Of a stretch of 64,000 nt of DNA, positions 15,057 to 22,762 are shown one piece after another. The stretch's first letter is position 1. Each line of letters begins with the position of its first letter. The stretch comes from Thermomicrobium sp. 4228-Ro (GTDB lineage Bacteria > Chloroflexota > Chloroflexia > Thermomicrobiales > Thermomicrobiaceae): positions 434,001-498,000 of the forward strand of contig NZ_JAPFQM010000001.1 of assembly GCF_026241205.1 (NCBI RefSeq), written 5' to 3'. Position numbers and translations under genes: made by a program. Under the pieces are notes generated by a model, which saw only the letters and a list, made by a program, of their open reading frames with translations, was not told the DNA's origin and ran no database searches.

Positions 15057-16309
15057 CGTTCGCCGCACCACGCTGGGTACGACTCGTTAACCTGCTCGTG
15101 TTCGCAGTCACACTGCTCGCGCTGGTCATGCTGCCGAGAGCGACTCACGCCCAAGCGCAGGCGCCGGCAGTCGCCGTGCGCGACGAGCTGGCTGCGCTCC
15201 GCACACTTATGCAGCAGAGTCGTGATGCGTACCGTGCAGGAGACCGCGAGCGTGCCCTGCGCCTGGCGCGGCAGGCCTACCTCGATCACTTCGAACTCGT
15301 CGAGATTCCGCTCCGCGTCGCCGATCCGACCTTCACGTTCACGATGGAAGTGAAATTCGCCGAGTGGCGGCAGCTCATCGAGGAGGGCGCGCCAGTCGAG
15401 GAAATCGACCGCATTCTCATGGATATCGAGAGCGGACTGGTGGAAGTGGAGCGGGTGGTCGGTGGTCCAGGTATCGCCGCCCCGCTCTTCGTCACGCTCG
15501 CCTCCTTTTCCATCCTGTTCCGTGAAGGGATCGAAGCGATCCTCGTCATCGCCGCCCTGCTGGGTTATCTCGGCGTCCACCATCCCAGCTTGCGCCGTCC
15601 GCTCTGGATCGGCGTGCTCCTCGCACTGCCGGCGACCCTGGCGACCTGGGTCCTGCTGGTGGTCGTCCTGCGGGTGATGCCGATCGGGCGTGAGATTCTG
15701 GAAATCGCGATGTCACTCCTGGCGGTGCTCCTCATGATTTCGATCAGCCTCTGGCTCCTGCGTCGAATCGACACGCGGCGCTGGATGGAATACCTTCGAG
15801 CCCACGCGTGGGAGGCGGTCGCGACCGGCAAGGCGTCAGCAGTGGCGTTGCTCGGCTTTACCGCTGTCTATCGTGAGGGTGCCGAAACAGCCGTACTCTA
15901 CCAGTCCCTCGTCCTGATGGCCCGGCGACTGGAATTCTGGATCGTGCTCGGTGTTCTGCTCGCTGCCGGGCTGCTCCTCGCCATCGGATGGGCAGTCATC
16001 GCGCTCGGTGCCCGATTGCCGTTGCGGGCATTCCTCTCCGCAGCTGTCGTCGTCATCATGCTGCTGTCGGTCGCCATACTCGGGCACGCGGTCTGGGAGC
16101 TTCAGATGCTCGGTTATCTGCCGATCACGGTCGTCGAGCTCCCCACGCTCGATCGCGTGCTGACCGATCTCCTCGGCCTTCACCCGACTCGCGAGGTGCT
16201 GATCGCACAGGCTGCGCTCGTTCTGGCATATAGTGCAGCGTGGGTGTGGGCTGGCTGGACATGGTACCGCAGCGCAGCGGTAAGCCGAGCAATCCAGGTC
16301 TCCAAGTAG
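15053..16309 (+). CDS. FTR1-family iron permease
   Basis: 418 residues: a Sec signal peptide (about 10-33, ending ATHAQA), an extracytoplasmic helical domain of about 110 residues, then seven predicted membrane helices. The two iron-translocation motifs RExxE are both present: FREGIEAIL (Arg157-Glu161) and YREGAETAVL (Arg274-Glu278). FTR1/EfeU permeases import iron, in bacteria usually with a periplasmic partner; no EfeO/EfeB gene is nearby, and the upstream lipoprotein may take that role. GTG 15053 overlaps the lipoprotein stop. The strong TTGACA/TAGAAT promoter upstream serves both. The 152-residue membrane-anchored protein further downstream may also belong to this locus. Confidence 0.9.
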   Translation: MTFAAPRWVRLVNLLVFAVTLLALVMLPRATHAQAQAPAVAVRDELAALRTLMQQSRDAYRAGDRERALRLARQAYLDHFELVEIPLRVADPTFTFTMEVKFAEWRQLIEEGAPVEEIDRILMDIESGLVEVERVVGGPGIAAPLFVTLASFSILFREGIEAILVIAALLGYLGVHHPSLRRPLWIGVLLALPATLATWVLLVVVLRVMPIGREILEIAMSLLAVLLMISISLWLLRRIDTRRWMEYLRAHAWEAVATGKASAVALLGFTAVYREGAETAVLYQSLVLMARRLEFWIVLGVLLAAGLLLAIGWAVIALGARLPLRAFLSAAVVVIMLLSVAILGHAVWELQMLGYLPITVVELPTLDRVLTDLLGLHPTREVLIAQAALVLAYSAAWVWAGWTWYRSAAVSRAIQVSK

Positions 16310-16323
16310 AGGGAGGGAGCGGA

Positions 16324-18378
16324 GTGATCCGAATCGGTATCGACGTCGGAGGGACCTTCACCAAGGCAGCAGCGGTGGACCCACGCTCGGGCGAACTGAT
16401 CGCGCGGGCAGCGGTACCCACCACACACCGTGCCGAGCAGGGCGTTGCCGCCGGGGCCATCGCGGCGCTCCGCGCTCTCCTCGCCACCGGCCGATTCACT
16501 GCCGAGGAGGTGGGTCTGGTCACGTTCAGCACAACCCAGGCAGTCAATGCCCTGCTCGAGGGCGACGTCGTACCGGTCGGTATTCTCGCCATCGGTCCCC
16601 GGCGCGAGCGCCGTCAAACGCAACGACGCACGCGCTTGGAGCGGATCGAGCTCGCACCGGGCCACACGCTCCAGCTGCACCACGCCTACTTGGACCGAGA
16701 AGAGTGCAGCGAGCAGAGCATCGAACGAGCACTCCGCGGTCTCGTTGCAGCCGGTGCTCGTGCTGTCGCGATCTCCGCTGCGTATGCCGTCGAAGACGCA
16801 CAGCCGGAGGAACTTGCTCTGGCCGTGGCTGGGAAACTCGGCCTCCCAGCGACAGCCGGTCATCAACTCACCGGACTCTACGGGCTCGAAGTCCGGACCC
16901 TCACCGCGGCGGTCAACGCGAGCATCTTGCCGCGTATGCAGGAGACGACGGCCTGGGTCCGGAGTGCGCTGGCAGAAGCAGGCATCGCTGCGCCGGCGAT
17001 GGTACTGACTGGGGATCTCAGTGTGGTGCCGATCGACCAGCTGGCGACGCTCCCGGCCGCCAGTATGCTTTCTGGACCGGCAGCGAGCGTTGCTGGTGCA
17101 CTCCGAACGCGGCCGACTGTGGATGCCCTTTTCGTGGAAGTCGGCGGAACGAGCACGAATATCGGCGTCATCCGTGACGGACGCCCAGCGCTGCGGTACG
17201 TCCGGATCATGCAGCACCCGACATGCCTCCGCTCGGTCGACGTCCACGTGGCGGGAATCGGGGGCGGGTCGCTTTTCCGTATCGAGCGCGGTCGAGTCAG
17301 CGGTGTCGGACCACGGAGCGCACACATCGCAGGCCTTCCGTACGTGAGTTTCGCCACCGAGCTCGAACCCCCGTTCACCTGGGAAACGATCGCACCCCAA
17401 GAAGGAGACGATCCCCACTACGTCGTGGTGCGGGACGCTCGCGGGCAGCGGGCTGCCCTCACGCTGACGGATGCAGCCAACGCGCTCGGGCTGCTCCCTC
17501 CGTCGGACTATGCCTACGGTGACCGGGAACGTGCTCGCGCAGCATTTCAAGCAGTCGCGCAGTCGTTCGGATGCAACGCCGATCAGCTCGCGCGTGAGGT
17601 GCTGGCGCGCGCGATCGATGCCTTGATCCCTCTCGCCCAGGGGCTCCTCCGCGAGTACGGACTCCATCAGCCCCAGCTCATCGGGTTGGGCGGTGGTGCG
17701 GGCGTCATCGCACCGCTACTCGCCGAGCGTCTCGGGCTCGACGTCGTCATCGCACCACATGCCGAGGTGATCGCCGCGGTCGGTGCTGCGACGACTCCGT
17801 TGAGCCTCATCGAAGAAGTGCACGTACGCTCGGGCTCGGAATTGCTGGCTGCGGTCGAGCGAGTCGAGCAGCGCCTGATCGCCTACGGGGCTGTCTCCGG
17901 AAGCGTGCAAGTGGTCGTCGAGCCGATACCCGAACGTCAGGCCTCGCGCATTCGCGCGCTCGCACTCGACGCAGCCGCACCGCTCTCCCTCACCGCTGTC
18001 GTCGACCGCGAAACGGCTCAGCGACTCGCTGCACGAGCACTCGGTGTAGCTGAGGAAGACGTGCGCTTGCAGTTCGAGAATCCCTACTATCGTGTCTTCA
18101 CGGCCGTGGTTCGGAGTGGCATCGGCCCGCTGCGCCGCGAGCGGCGGCCGATCGTCGTGATCGACTGCCACGGAGCCATTTGCTTCCATGCCCTCGACGG
18201 CTCCTGTCGCGCACTGGACGGGAAGTCTGCCAGTTGGCCGCGTCAACCTGCTCACGGTTGCGCCTGTGCCATTATCGGTTCTCGCTGTCTTCTCTTCGAC
18301 CGTCCAGTCGGGTTCGATCAGGAGCTGCCCTGCGGAGAAGCGGGTTGCCTCCTGGTCGGTCAGCTGGCTCGCCTGTGA
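16324..18378 (+). CDS. Hydantoinase/oxoprolinase-family protein (HyuA-like)
   Basis: 684 residues from GTG 16324, preceded by GAGGGAGGGAGCGGA, 14 bp after FTR1. The N-terminus IRIGIDVGGTFTKAAAVD is the actin/ASKHA-type phosphate-1 motif of hydantoinase A. TFSTTQAVNALLEGDVVPVG, the SGPAASVAG motif, VEVGGTSTNIGVIRDGRP and GIGGGSLFRI follow in the family order. Such proteins are ATP-dependent ring-opening hydrolases of hydantoins or 5-oxoproline, or ATP-dependent acetophenone/acetone carboxylase subunits. No HyuB partner is adjacent, so the reaction is unknown. The C-terminal 60 residues become Cys/Arg-rich and unlike the family, suggesting a degenerate or lineage-specific tail. The position after FTR1 may reflect co-transcription rather than shared function. 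Confidence 0.85.
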   Translation: MIRIGIDVGGTFTKAAAVDPRSGELIARAAVPTTHRAEQGVAAGAIAALRALLATGRFTAEEVGLVTFSTTQAVNALLEGDVVPVGILAIGPRRERRQTQRRTRLERIELAPGHTLQLHHAYLDREECSEQSIERALRGLVAAGARAVAISAAYAVEDAQPEELALAVAGKLGLPATAGHQLTGLYGLEVRTLTAAVNASILPRMQETTAWVRSALAEAGIAAPAMVLTGDLSVVPIDQLATLPAASMLSGPAASVAGALRTRPTVDALFVEVGGTSTNIGVIRDGRPALRYVRIMQHPTCLRSVDVHVAGIGGGSLFRIERGRVSGVGPRSAHIAGLPYVSFATELEPPFTWETIAPQEGDDPHYVVVRDARGQRAALTLTDAANALGLLPPSDYAYGDRERARAAFQAVAQSFGCNADQLAREVLARAIDALIPLAQGLLREYGLHQPQLIGLGGGAGVIAPLLAERLGLDVVIAPHAEVIAAVGAATTPLSLIEEVHVRSGSELLAAVERVEQRLIAYGAVSGSVQVVVEPIPERQASRIRALALDAAAPLSLTAVVDRETAQRLAARALGVAEEDVRLQFENPYYRVFTAVVRSGIGPLRRERRPIVVIDCHGAICFHALDGSCRALDGKSASWPRQPAHGCACAIIGSRCLLFDRPVGFDQELPCGEAGCLLVGQLARL

Positions 18379-18387
18379 GGTGGTCGC

Positions 18388-18846
18388 GTGGCTGTCGTTC
18401 GCCCCCACCGGCGACGCCCGGCGTGGCTTCCAGTCGCCATACTGGCTGCGGCGATCGTCCTCGTCGCGATCGTCGTGGCTGGGTGGCTCCGATTCCGTGC
18501 GCCCTCGACAGCGTCCTCCGACGTGAGAACAGCTGCGTCGCAAATCGTCGCAGAACTCGACGTCCTCGCTGTCTCTCTCTACACCGACGAGTCTGTCCGC
18601 GATGGGGAAGTGCTCCAACCGGCCGAATACGAGGCTGCACGGAACGCGGTTACCCGAGCGCGCACCAGCTGGGAACGCATCCGCGATGCAGTCAGCCCTG
18701 AAGAACGGACGACGATCGATGCCCTCTTCGATCGACTGGCGAGCGCGATCGAGGAGCGGGCAGCAGCAGCCGAAGTGCAAGGGATCGTTACCGAGCTTCA
18801 GACACGGCTGCGCTCACTCAGCGAGGGACGTTCACCCGCAGGGTGA
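18388..18846 (+). CDS. Membrane-anchored small helical protein of unknown function
   Basis: 152 residues from GTG 18388, 9 bp after the HyuA-like stop. A basic N-terminus (VVRPHRRRP) precedes one transmembrane helix (about residues 13-34, LPVAILAAAIVLVAIVVAGWL). A predicted helical extracytoplasmic part of about 110 residues follows, rich in Ala, Glu and Arg. I do not recognise it. Its layout (anchor plus helical bundle) is reminiscent of the helical domains of the nearby lipoprotein and FTR1, but no clear sequence match is claimed. Its last 49 bp overlap the 3' end of the convergent gene. Confidence 0.6.
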   Translation: MAVVRPHRRRPAWLPVAILAAAIVLVAIVVAGWLRFRAPSTASSDVRTAASQIVAELDVLAVSLYTDESVRDGEVLQPAEYEAARNAVTRARTSWERIRDAVSPEERTTIDALFDRLASAIEERAAAAEVQGIVTELQTRLRSLSEGRSPAG

Positions 18847-19199
18847 CCTCGCCACGGGTGGCGAGCGACGCAGAGCCAGTACGGCAAGAACGCGAGGACG
18901 TTGAAAAGCGCGATCAGCACAACCCAAACCATGCGTGCCCCGAACCGGAACTCGTCGCGAGGACGCTCGAGCAAGTCGGCGAGCGCCACAGCGAGCGCGC
19001 TCACCGTCAGGACAAACGACGGGGGGAGCAAAAAAGCGATGACCCACGGGGGAAAGCGAAGGACCGCGATGAAGAGGATCGAGCCAGCGACAAAAAGCAG
19101 GAACGTGGCTGTCGCGAGTGGCAACAGCCACGTTCGTTCAGTCAGAGCACGAAGAGTCGCCTGGCCCGGCTCCTTGGTGCCCGACTTCGCCGGCCGCAC
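18798..19199 (-). CDS. Three-helix membrane protein, PLD N-terminal-like
   Basis: 133 residues from GTG 19199, only 2 bp after the rpsU stop, so probably co-transcribed with rpsU. Hydrophobic segments: about 26-47 (LPLATATFLLFVAGSILFIAVL), 51-75 (WVIAFLLPPSFVLTVSALAVALA) and 90-112 (MVWVVLIALFNVLAFLPYWLCV). The last helix pattern resembles the phospholipase D nuclease N-terminal membrane domain, seen in many small proteins, but this is a weak match by eye. The C-terminal 30 residues are overlapped by the convergent gene. Function unknown. Confidence 0.6.
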   Translation of the reverse strand: MRPAKSGTKEPGQATLRALTERTWLLPLATATFLLFVAGSILFIAVLRFPPWVIAFLLPPSFVLTVSALAVALADLLERPRDEFRFGARMVWVVLIALFNVLAFLPYWLCVARHPWRGHPAGERPSLSERSRV

Positions 19200-19201
19200 G
19201 A

Positions 19202-19426
19202 TCAGAGTCCGAGCTGACCCTTCTTGGCGAGCTTCGCGAGCTTGCGCCGTCGGCGGTGCTCCGCCTTGCGGATCTTCGCACGACGCTGCTCCGACTTGCT
19301 CACGTAATGCCGCTTAGCCCGGTAGTCACGGAGTACACCGGCCTTCTGCAGTTCCTTCGTGAACCGCTTGAGGAGCGCATCGAAGCTTTCGTTCTCGCGC
19401 AGCTCGACATGAACCGACTTCGCCAC
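19202..19426 (-). CDS. rpsU: 30S ribosomal protein S21
   Basis: 74 residues with the S21 layout: VHVELRENESFDALLKRFTKELQKAGVLRDYRAKRHY followed by a very basic C-terminus (KIRKAEHRRRRKLAKLAKK). S21 joins the small subunit platform and helps mRNA initiation. The start is GTG at 19426. Upstream, a leftward extended -10-like TGGTATCAT lies 60-70 bp before the gene (19486-19497 region). It is followed in the same direction by a small membrane-protein gene. Confidence 0.95.
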   Translation of the reverse strand: MAKSVHVELRENESFDALLKRFTKELQKAGVLRDYRAKRHYVSKSEQRRAKIRKAEHRRRRKLAKLAKKGQLGL

Positions 19427-19657
19427 CTGGCCTCACACCCCTTCGGTACCGAGATTGGCACGCGCCACCGTGCCGGCACACTCGCAAATGATACCACACG
19501 GTGATTGCGTTGTGCAGATCGTCCCCAATCCGCGACAGTCTCGTTAGCAACTGAAGGAGTCGAGGCCACGCAACCGAGTATATGCTCACGTCATCACCCA
19601 TGCCGAACGAAGCACTGTGTTCGTGCACAGCGCCGATGGCTTCATGCTCAGCGACGA

Positions 19658-19687
19658 TGGACGATACTCGATTCTACCGGGTATACT
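19658..19687 (+). promoter_or_regulatory. Candidate promoter for the HTH-ureABC operon
   Basis: TGGACG (19658-19663), 18-bp spacer, TATACT (19682-19687), followed 33 bp later by the HTH gene start. The -35 matches consensus at four of six positions. The rest of the roughly 290-bp gap between rpsU and this gene shows nothing else recognisable. Confidence 0.4.
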
Positions 19688-19719
19688 GCACAGCTGCGGG
19701 ATCGAGACGGGAGCGAGCG

Positions 19720-19962
19720 ATGATCGAAATCGACGGTGTCGAATATCTCACGGCTCAAGAAGCGGCTGCCCTGCTCGGTGTGAAGCGAGAAACGCTCTAT
19801 GCCTATGCCAGTCGTGGCCGTATTCGGAGTTACCGTCGGGGCATCGGCCGCGAACGCTTGTATCGCCGCGTCGATATCGAGGCACTGCTCCGCTTACAAC
19901 CAGCTTCCACGGACGACCACCGTCTCCCGGCCGCGGATACGTGGATACCCTTCACCTCATGA
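19720..19962 (+). CDS. Small MerR/excisionase-type helix-turn-helix protein
   Basis: 80 residues from ATG 19720 (GGGAG upstream). The core EYLTAQEAAALLGVKRETLYAYASRGRIRSYRRGIGRERLYRRVDIEALLR is a classic winged HTH of the MerR/excisionase (helix_turn_helix_17) type: a recognition helix after LTAQEAAALLGV, and a wing ending in RLYRRVDIEAL. It lacks an effector domain. Its stop overlaps the next start (ATGA), so it is the first gene of an operon with the unknown protein and ureABC and could be their local regulator. A longer frame from 19582 has no ribosome-binding site. Confidence 0.75.
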   Translation: MIEIDGVEYLTAQEAAALLGVKRETLYAYASRGRIRSYRRGIGRERLYRRVDIEALLRLQPASTDDHRLPAADTWIPFTS

Positions 19963-20351
19963 CGGTGAACGACCAGTCGCCCATTTCTTCCAGGAAGAAA
20001 GCCGTGTCGCAGCGCAGGTTGTACATTTGGCTCGATCGCGATCCCTTCAGCGGACCGCCTGATCTCTGGATCGAGGACGTACCTGGCCGGGCCGACCTCG
20101 ATCTCCTCGCCGAAGCCATCCGTTCCGGTCGGCTCGGACGGTACTTGCCGACTCGGCTCGCGCTGTCGCCGCATGAATTTCCTCGGCTACCCAGTGCCTA
20201 CCGGAGCGTCAACGTTTCGAACCTGCTTCGCCAGTACCGCATTCCCTATCGCACCCGCCTGGAGATTCCTTCCCCAGAGGCGGCAGAGCAAGAGGCAGCT
20301 GTCCGGACGTCGGCCCGTTCGCCGGAAGCAGAGCACGACGGATGTATCTGA
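19959..20351 (+). CDS. Unknown protein between HTH gene and ureA (130 aa)
   Basis: Starts at ATG 19959, overlapping the HTH stop, and ends 10 bp inside ureA (stop 20349-20351). The middle is soluble and looks folded: RRLYIWLDRDPFSGPPDLWI, GRADLDLLAEAIRSGRLGRYL, PSAYRSVNVSNLLRQYRIPY. The last 25 residues are Glu/Ala-rich. No cysteine pair, signal peptide or membrane helix; no family recognised. Tight coupling to both neighbours argues for a function tied to the urease-like enzyme, possibly substituting for a missing accessory factor, but that is only inference from position. Confidence 0.7.
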   Translation: MTVNDQSPISSRKKAVSQRRLYIWLDRDPFSGPPDLWIEDVPGRADLDLLAEAIRSGRLGRYLPTRLALSPHEFPRLPSAYRSVNVSNLLRQYRIPYRTRLEIPSPEAAEQEAAVRTSARSPEAEHDGCI

Positions 20352-20644
20352 CGCCGAAAGAACTGGACCGTCTGACCGTTTTCAACCTCGCCGAGTTGGC
20401 CCGGCGCTATCGCGCTCGTGGTGTCAAACTCAATTACGCCGAAGCTGCTGCACTGATTTGCGATGAAGTCTTTCTGGAGGCACGAGCGGGCCGCTCGTAC
20501 GAGGAAGTCGTCGCACATGCCACGTCGCTCTTGACACGCGACGACGTGCTGCCAGGAGTCGCCGAGATGCTGACTGTCCTCTACATCGATGCGTTGTTCC
20601 CGGATGGCACCCGCCTGGTGACCGTGAGGAACCCGATCCGATGA
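20342..20644 (+). CDS. ureA: Urease subunit gamma
   Basis: 100 residues, full family length. Conserved features: MYLTPKELDRLTVFNLAELARRYRARGVKLNYAEAAALICDEV, the segment LLTRDDVLPGVAEML, and the terminal FPDGTRLVTVRNPI. UreA is the small structural subunit of bacterial urease (alpha-beta-gamma trimer of trimers). It overlaps the preceding unknown gene by 10 bp and ureB by 4 bp (ATGA). Confidence 0.96.
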   Translation: MYLTPKELDRLTVFNLAELARRYRARGVKLNYAEAAALICDEVFLEARAGRSYEEVVAHATSLLTRDDVLPGVAEMLTVLYIDALFPDGTRLVTVRNPIR

Positions 20645-21030
20645 GACCAGAGGAACTTCCGCCAGGAGCCGTCCTCCCGGGCGACGGTGAAATCGAACTC
20701 AATGCGGGGCTGCCCGCTCGCACGATCCGGATCACCAACCGCGGCTCCGTCCCGGTCCATCTCACTGCCCATTTCCACGTTTTCGAAGCGAACCCTGCCC
20801 TCTGCTTCGACCGGCGCAAAGCGTACGGGATGCGGCCCGATCTCCCGGTCGGCTGGGCGATCCGGATCGGACCTGGTGAAACAGTCCAGGTACCCGTGGT
20901 ACCGATCGGGGGACGCCGCGTCGTGCGCGGCTTTCACGGTATCGTCGACGGGCCGCTCGATGCGACCGACCCTTCGGGCGCCCTCCAGGAACTGCTCACG
21001 CGTGGCTTCTGCCACGAGCCCGAGGAGTGA
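20641..21030 (+). CDS. ureB: Urease subunit beta
   Basis: 129 residues. Recognised by PPGAVLPGDGEIELNAGLPARTIRITNRGSVPVHLTAHFHVFEANPAL, GMRPDLPVGWAIRIGPGETVQVPVVPIGGRRVVRGF. The usual UreB ending after VxGF is replaced by HGIVDGPLDATDPSGALQELLTRGFCHEPEE, about 20 residues longer than the Klebsiella subunit. UreB packs against UreC in the urease core. It starts inside the ureA stop (ATGA) and is followed after 9 bp by ureC with a GAGGAACGGAG ribosome-binding site. Confidence 0.95.
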   Translation: MRPEELPPGAVLPGDGEIELNAGLPARTIRITNRGSVPVHLTAHFHVFEANPALCFDRRKAYGMRPDLPVGWAIRIGPGETVQVPVVPIGGRRVVRGFHGIVDGPLDATDPSGALQELLTRGFCHEPEE

Positions 21031-21039
21031 GGAACGGAG

Positions 21040-22740
21040 ATGCCGATCCGTATCTCCCGCCAGGATTACGCTTCTTGGTACGGACCAACGAGTGGTGACC
21101 GGGTTCGGCTGGCTGACACGAACCTCTATGCCCGCATCGAACGCGATGACACGCTGCCCGGCTTCGAACCGCTCGTCGGGTTCGGACGCCCAGTCCGAGA
21201 CGGGATGCTGGCCGGCCGTGACCATGGTCCGAGCAAGCTCGACCTGGTGATCACGAACGTGATCGTGATGGATCCGGTCCTCGGCATCTTCAAGAGCAAC
21301 ATCGGCATCAAGGACGGACGAATCGTCGCCATTGGCCGCGCTGGGAATCCGGATGTGATGGACGATATCGACGTCCTGATCAGCAACGCCACCGGCATCA
21401 TTCCCGCCGAAGGACTGATCGCTACACCGGGAGCGGTCGATGCGCACGTCCATCTCTCCTCCACCAGCGTCGTTGCGGCAGCATTGAGTGCGGGGATCAC
21501 GACACTGGTCGCGCAGGGTTCCGGTGGTGTCTGGGACCTCGGCGTCAATCCGGTGACGAACCTGCGCCACCTGTTCGAAGCGTTCGAGGCGATTCCGCTC
21601 AATCTCGCTGTGCTCGGCCGTGGATCCTCCGACACCGCGCAACTCGTCGAGCATCTCGAAGCGGGCTGCGCCGGATTCAAGGTGCACGAAGACGTCGGCG
21701 CGTTTCCGGCAGTCATCGATGCCTGCCTCACGGTCGCTGATCGAGCTGGTGTCCAAGTCGCGCTCCATACCGACGGCCTCAACGAAGCAGGCTCGCTACG
21801 CGAGACGATCGCTGCGATCGCTGGTCGCTCGATCCACGCCTACCACGTCGAGGGATCCGGCGGCGGACACGCCCCGAACGTCCTCGAGATCGTGTCGGAA
21901 CCGAACATCATCGGCTCCTCGACCAGTCCGACCATTCCCTACGCTCGAAACAGTACGGCCGAGCTCTTCGACATGATCGTCGCGGTCCACCGTCTCTCGC
22001 TCAGCATTCCGACGGATGTCGCCGCGGCCCGTGACCGCGTCCGCGCCTCGACGATCGCTGCCGAGGACGTGCTGCATGACCTCGGAGCGATCGCGATCAT
22101 GTCTTCGGACTCGCAGGGAATGGGACGGATCGGAGAAGTGATCACGCGCACTTGGCAGCTCGCGCACCGCATGAAGGAAGTTCGTGGTGGGGGCTTCGAC
22201 CCGGTAACGGGCGAAGGAGACGACAACCCGCGTATCCTCCAATACCTCGCCAAATACACGATCAACCCCGCGATCGCGCACGGGCTCGACCATGAAGTCG
22301 GCAGCCTCGAACCAGGCAAACTGGCCGATATCGTGCTCTGGCATCCCGCCTTTTTCGGCGCGAAGCCGACTGCCGTCATCAAGGGCGGTTTCGTCGCCTG
22401 GGCACCGGTCGGAGACGGGATGGGCTCGACCCGCTGGAGCCAACCGCTGATCTACCGTCCCATGTTCGGTGGGCTCGGCCGCGCGCCAGCGGCACTGTCT
22501 CTCGCCTTCGTGGCTCCGGTGGCGGCCGCAGCGCAGCGCTTCGAGCGGTTCGGACTCCAGCGACGCGCGGTTCCCGTACGCGACACCCGTCGCACCTTCA
22601 AGGCAGCCATGCGGTATAACACCGCATCACCGCGCGTTGTCGTCGATCCGAAAACGCTCGAGGTCAGTGTCGAAGGCGCGGTGATCGACATTCCGCCGGC
22701 CGAGGAACTACCACTCACCTTTCGCTCCTTCATCGCCTGA
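21040..22740 (+). CDS. ureC: Urease subunit alpha, divergent
   Basis: 566 residues; amidohydrolase-fold catalytic subunit normally hydrolysing urea to ammonia and carbamate at a dinuclear Ni site. All canonical ligands are present: His136 and His138 (VDAHVHL), carbamylated Lys214 and His216 (GFKVHED), His243 (ALHTDGLNE), His269 (AYHVEG), His317 and Asp357 (SSDSQGMGR). Against the Klebsiella numbering, ligands shift from +2 to -3 between His138 and Lys214. A loop of the substrate pocket, the GTHATTCTPG segment, is therefore about 5 residues shorter and rewritten (SGGVWDLGVN). The mobile-flap Cys-His-His becomes Val316-His317-Arg318. No ureD/E/F/G/H follows; the next genes are on the other strand. 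It may be a urease with altered properties or act on another amide/guanidine-like compound. Confidence 0.93.
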   Translation: MPIRISRQDYASWYGPTSGDRVRLADTNLYARIERDDTLPGFEPLVGFGRPVRDGMLAGRDHGPSKLDLVITNVIVMDPVLGIFKSNIGIKDGRIVAIGRAGNPDVMDDIDVLISNATGIIPAEGLIATPGAVDAHVHLSSTSVVAAALSAGITTLVAQGSGGVWDLGVNPVTNLRHLFEAFEAIPLNLAVLGRGSSDTAQLVEHLEAGCAGFKVHEDVGAFPAVIDACLTVADRAGVQVALHTDGLNEAGSLRETIAAIAGRSIHAYHVEGSGGGHAPNVLEIVSEPNIIGSSTSPTIPYARNSTAELFDMIVAVHRLSLSIPTDVAAARDRVRASTIAAEDVLHDLGAIAIMSSDSQGMGRIGEVITRTWQLAHRMKEVRGGGFDPVTGEGDDNPRILQYLAKYTINPAIAHGLDHEVGSLEPGKLADIVLWHPAFFGAKPTAVIKGGFVAWAPVGDGMGSTRWSQPLIYRPMFGGLGRAPAALSLAFVAPVAAAAQRFERFGLQRRAVPVRDTRRTFKAAMRYNTASPRVVVDPKTLEVSVEGAVIDIPPAEELPLTFRSFIA

Positions 22741-22762
22741 GGAGCGCCACCCGGAACCGAGC

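Noticed and set aside
20581-21768. 395-codon leftward frame opposite ureB/ureC
   Set aside because: Antisense shadow of conserved urease sequence.
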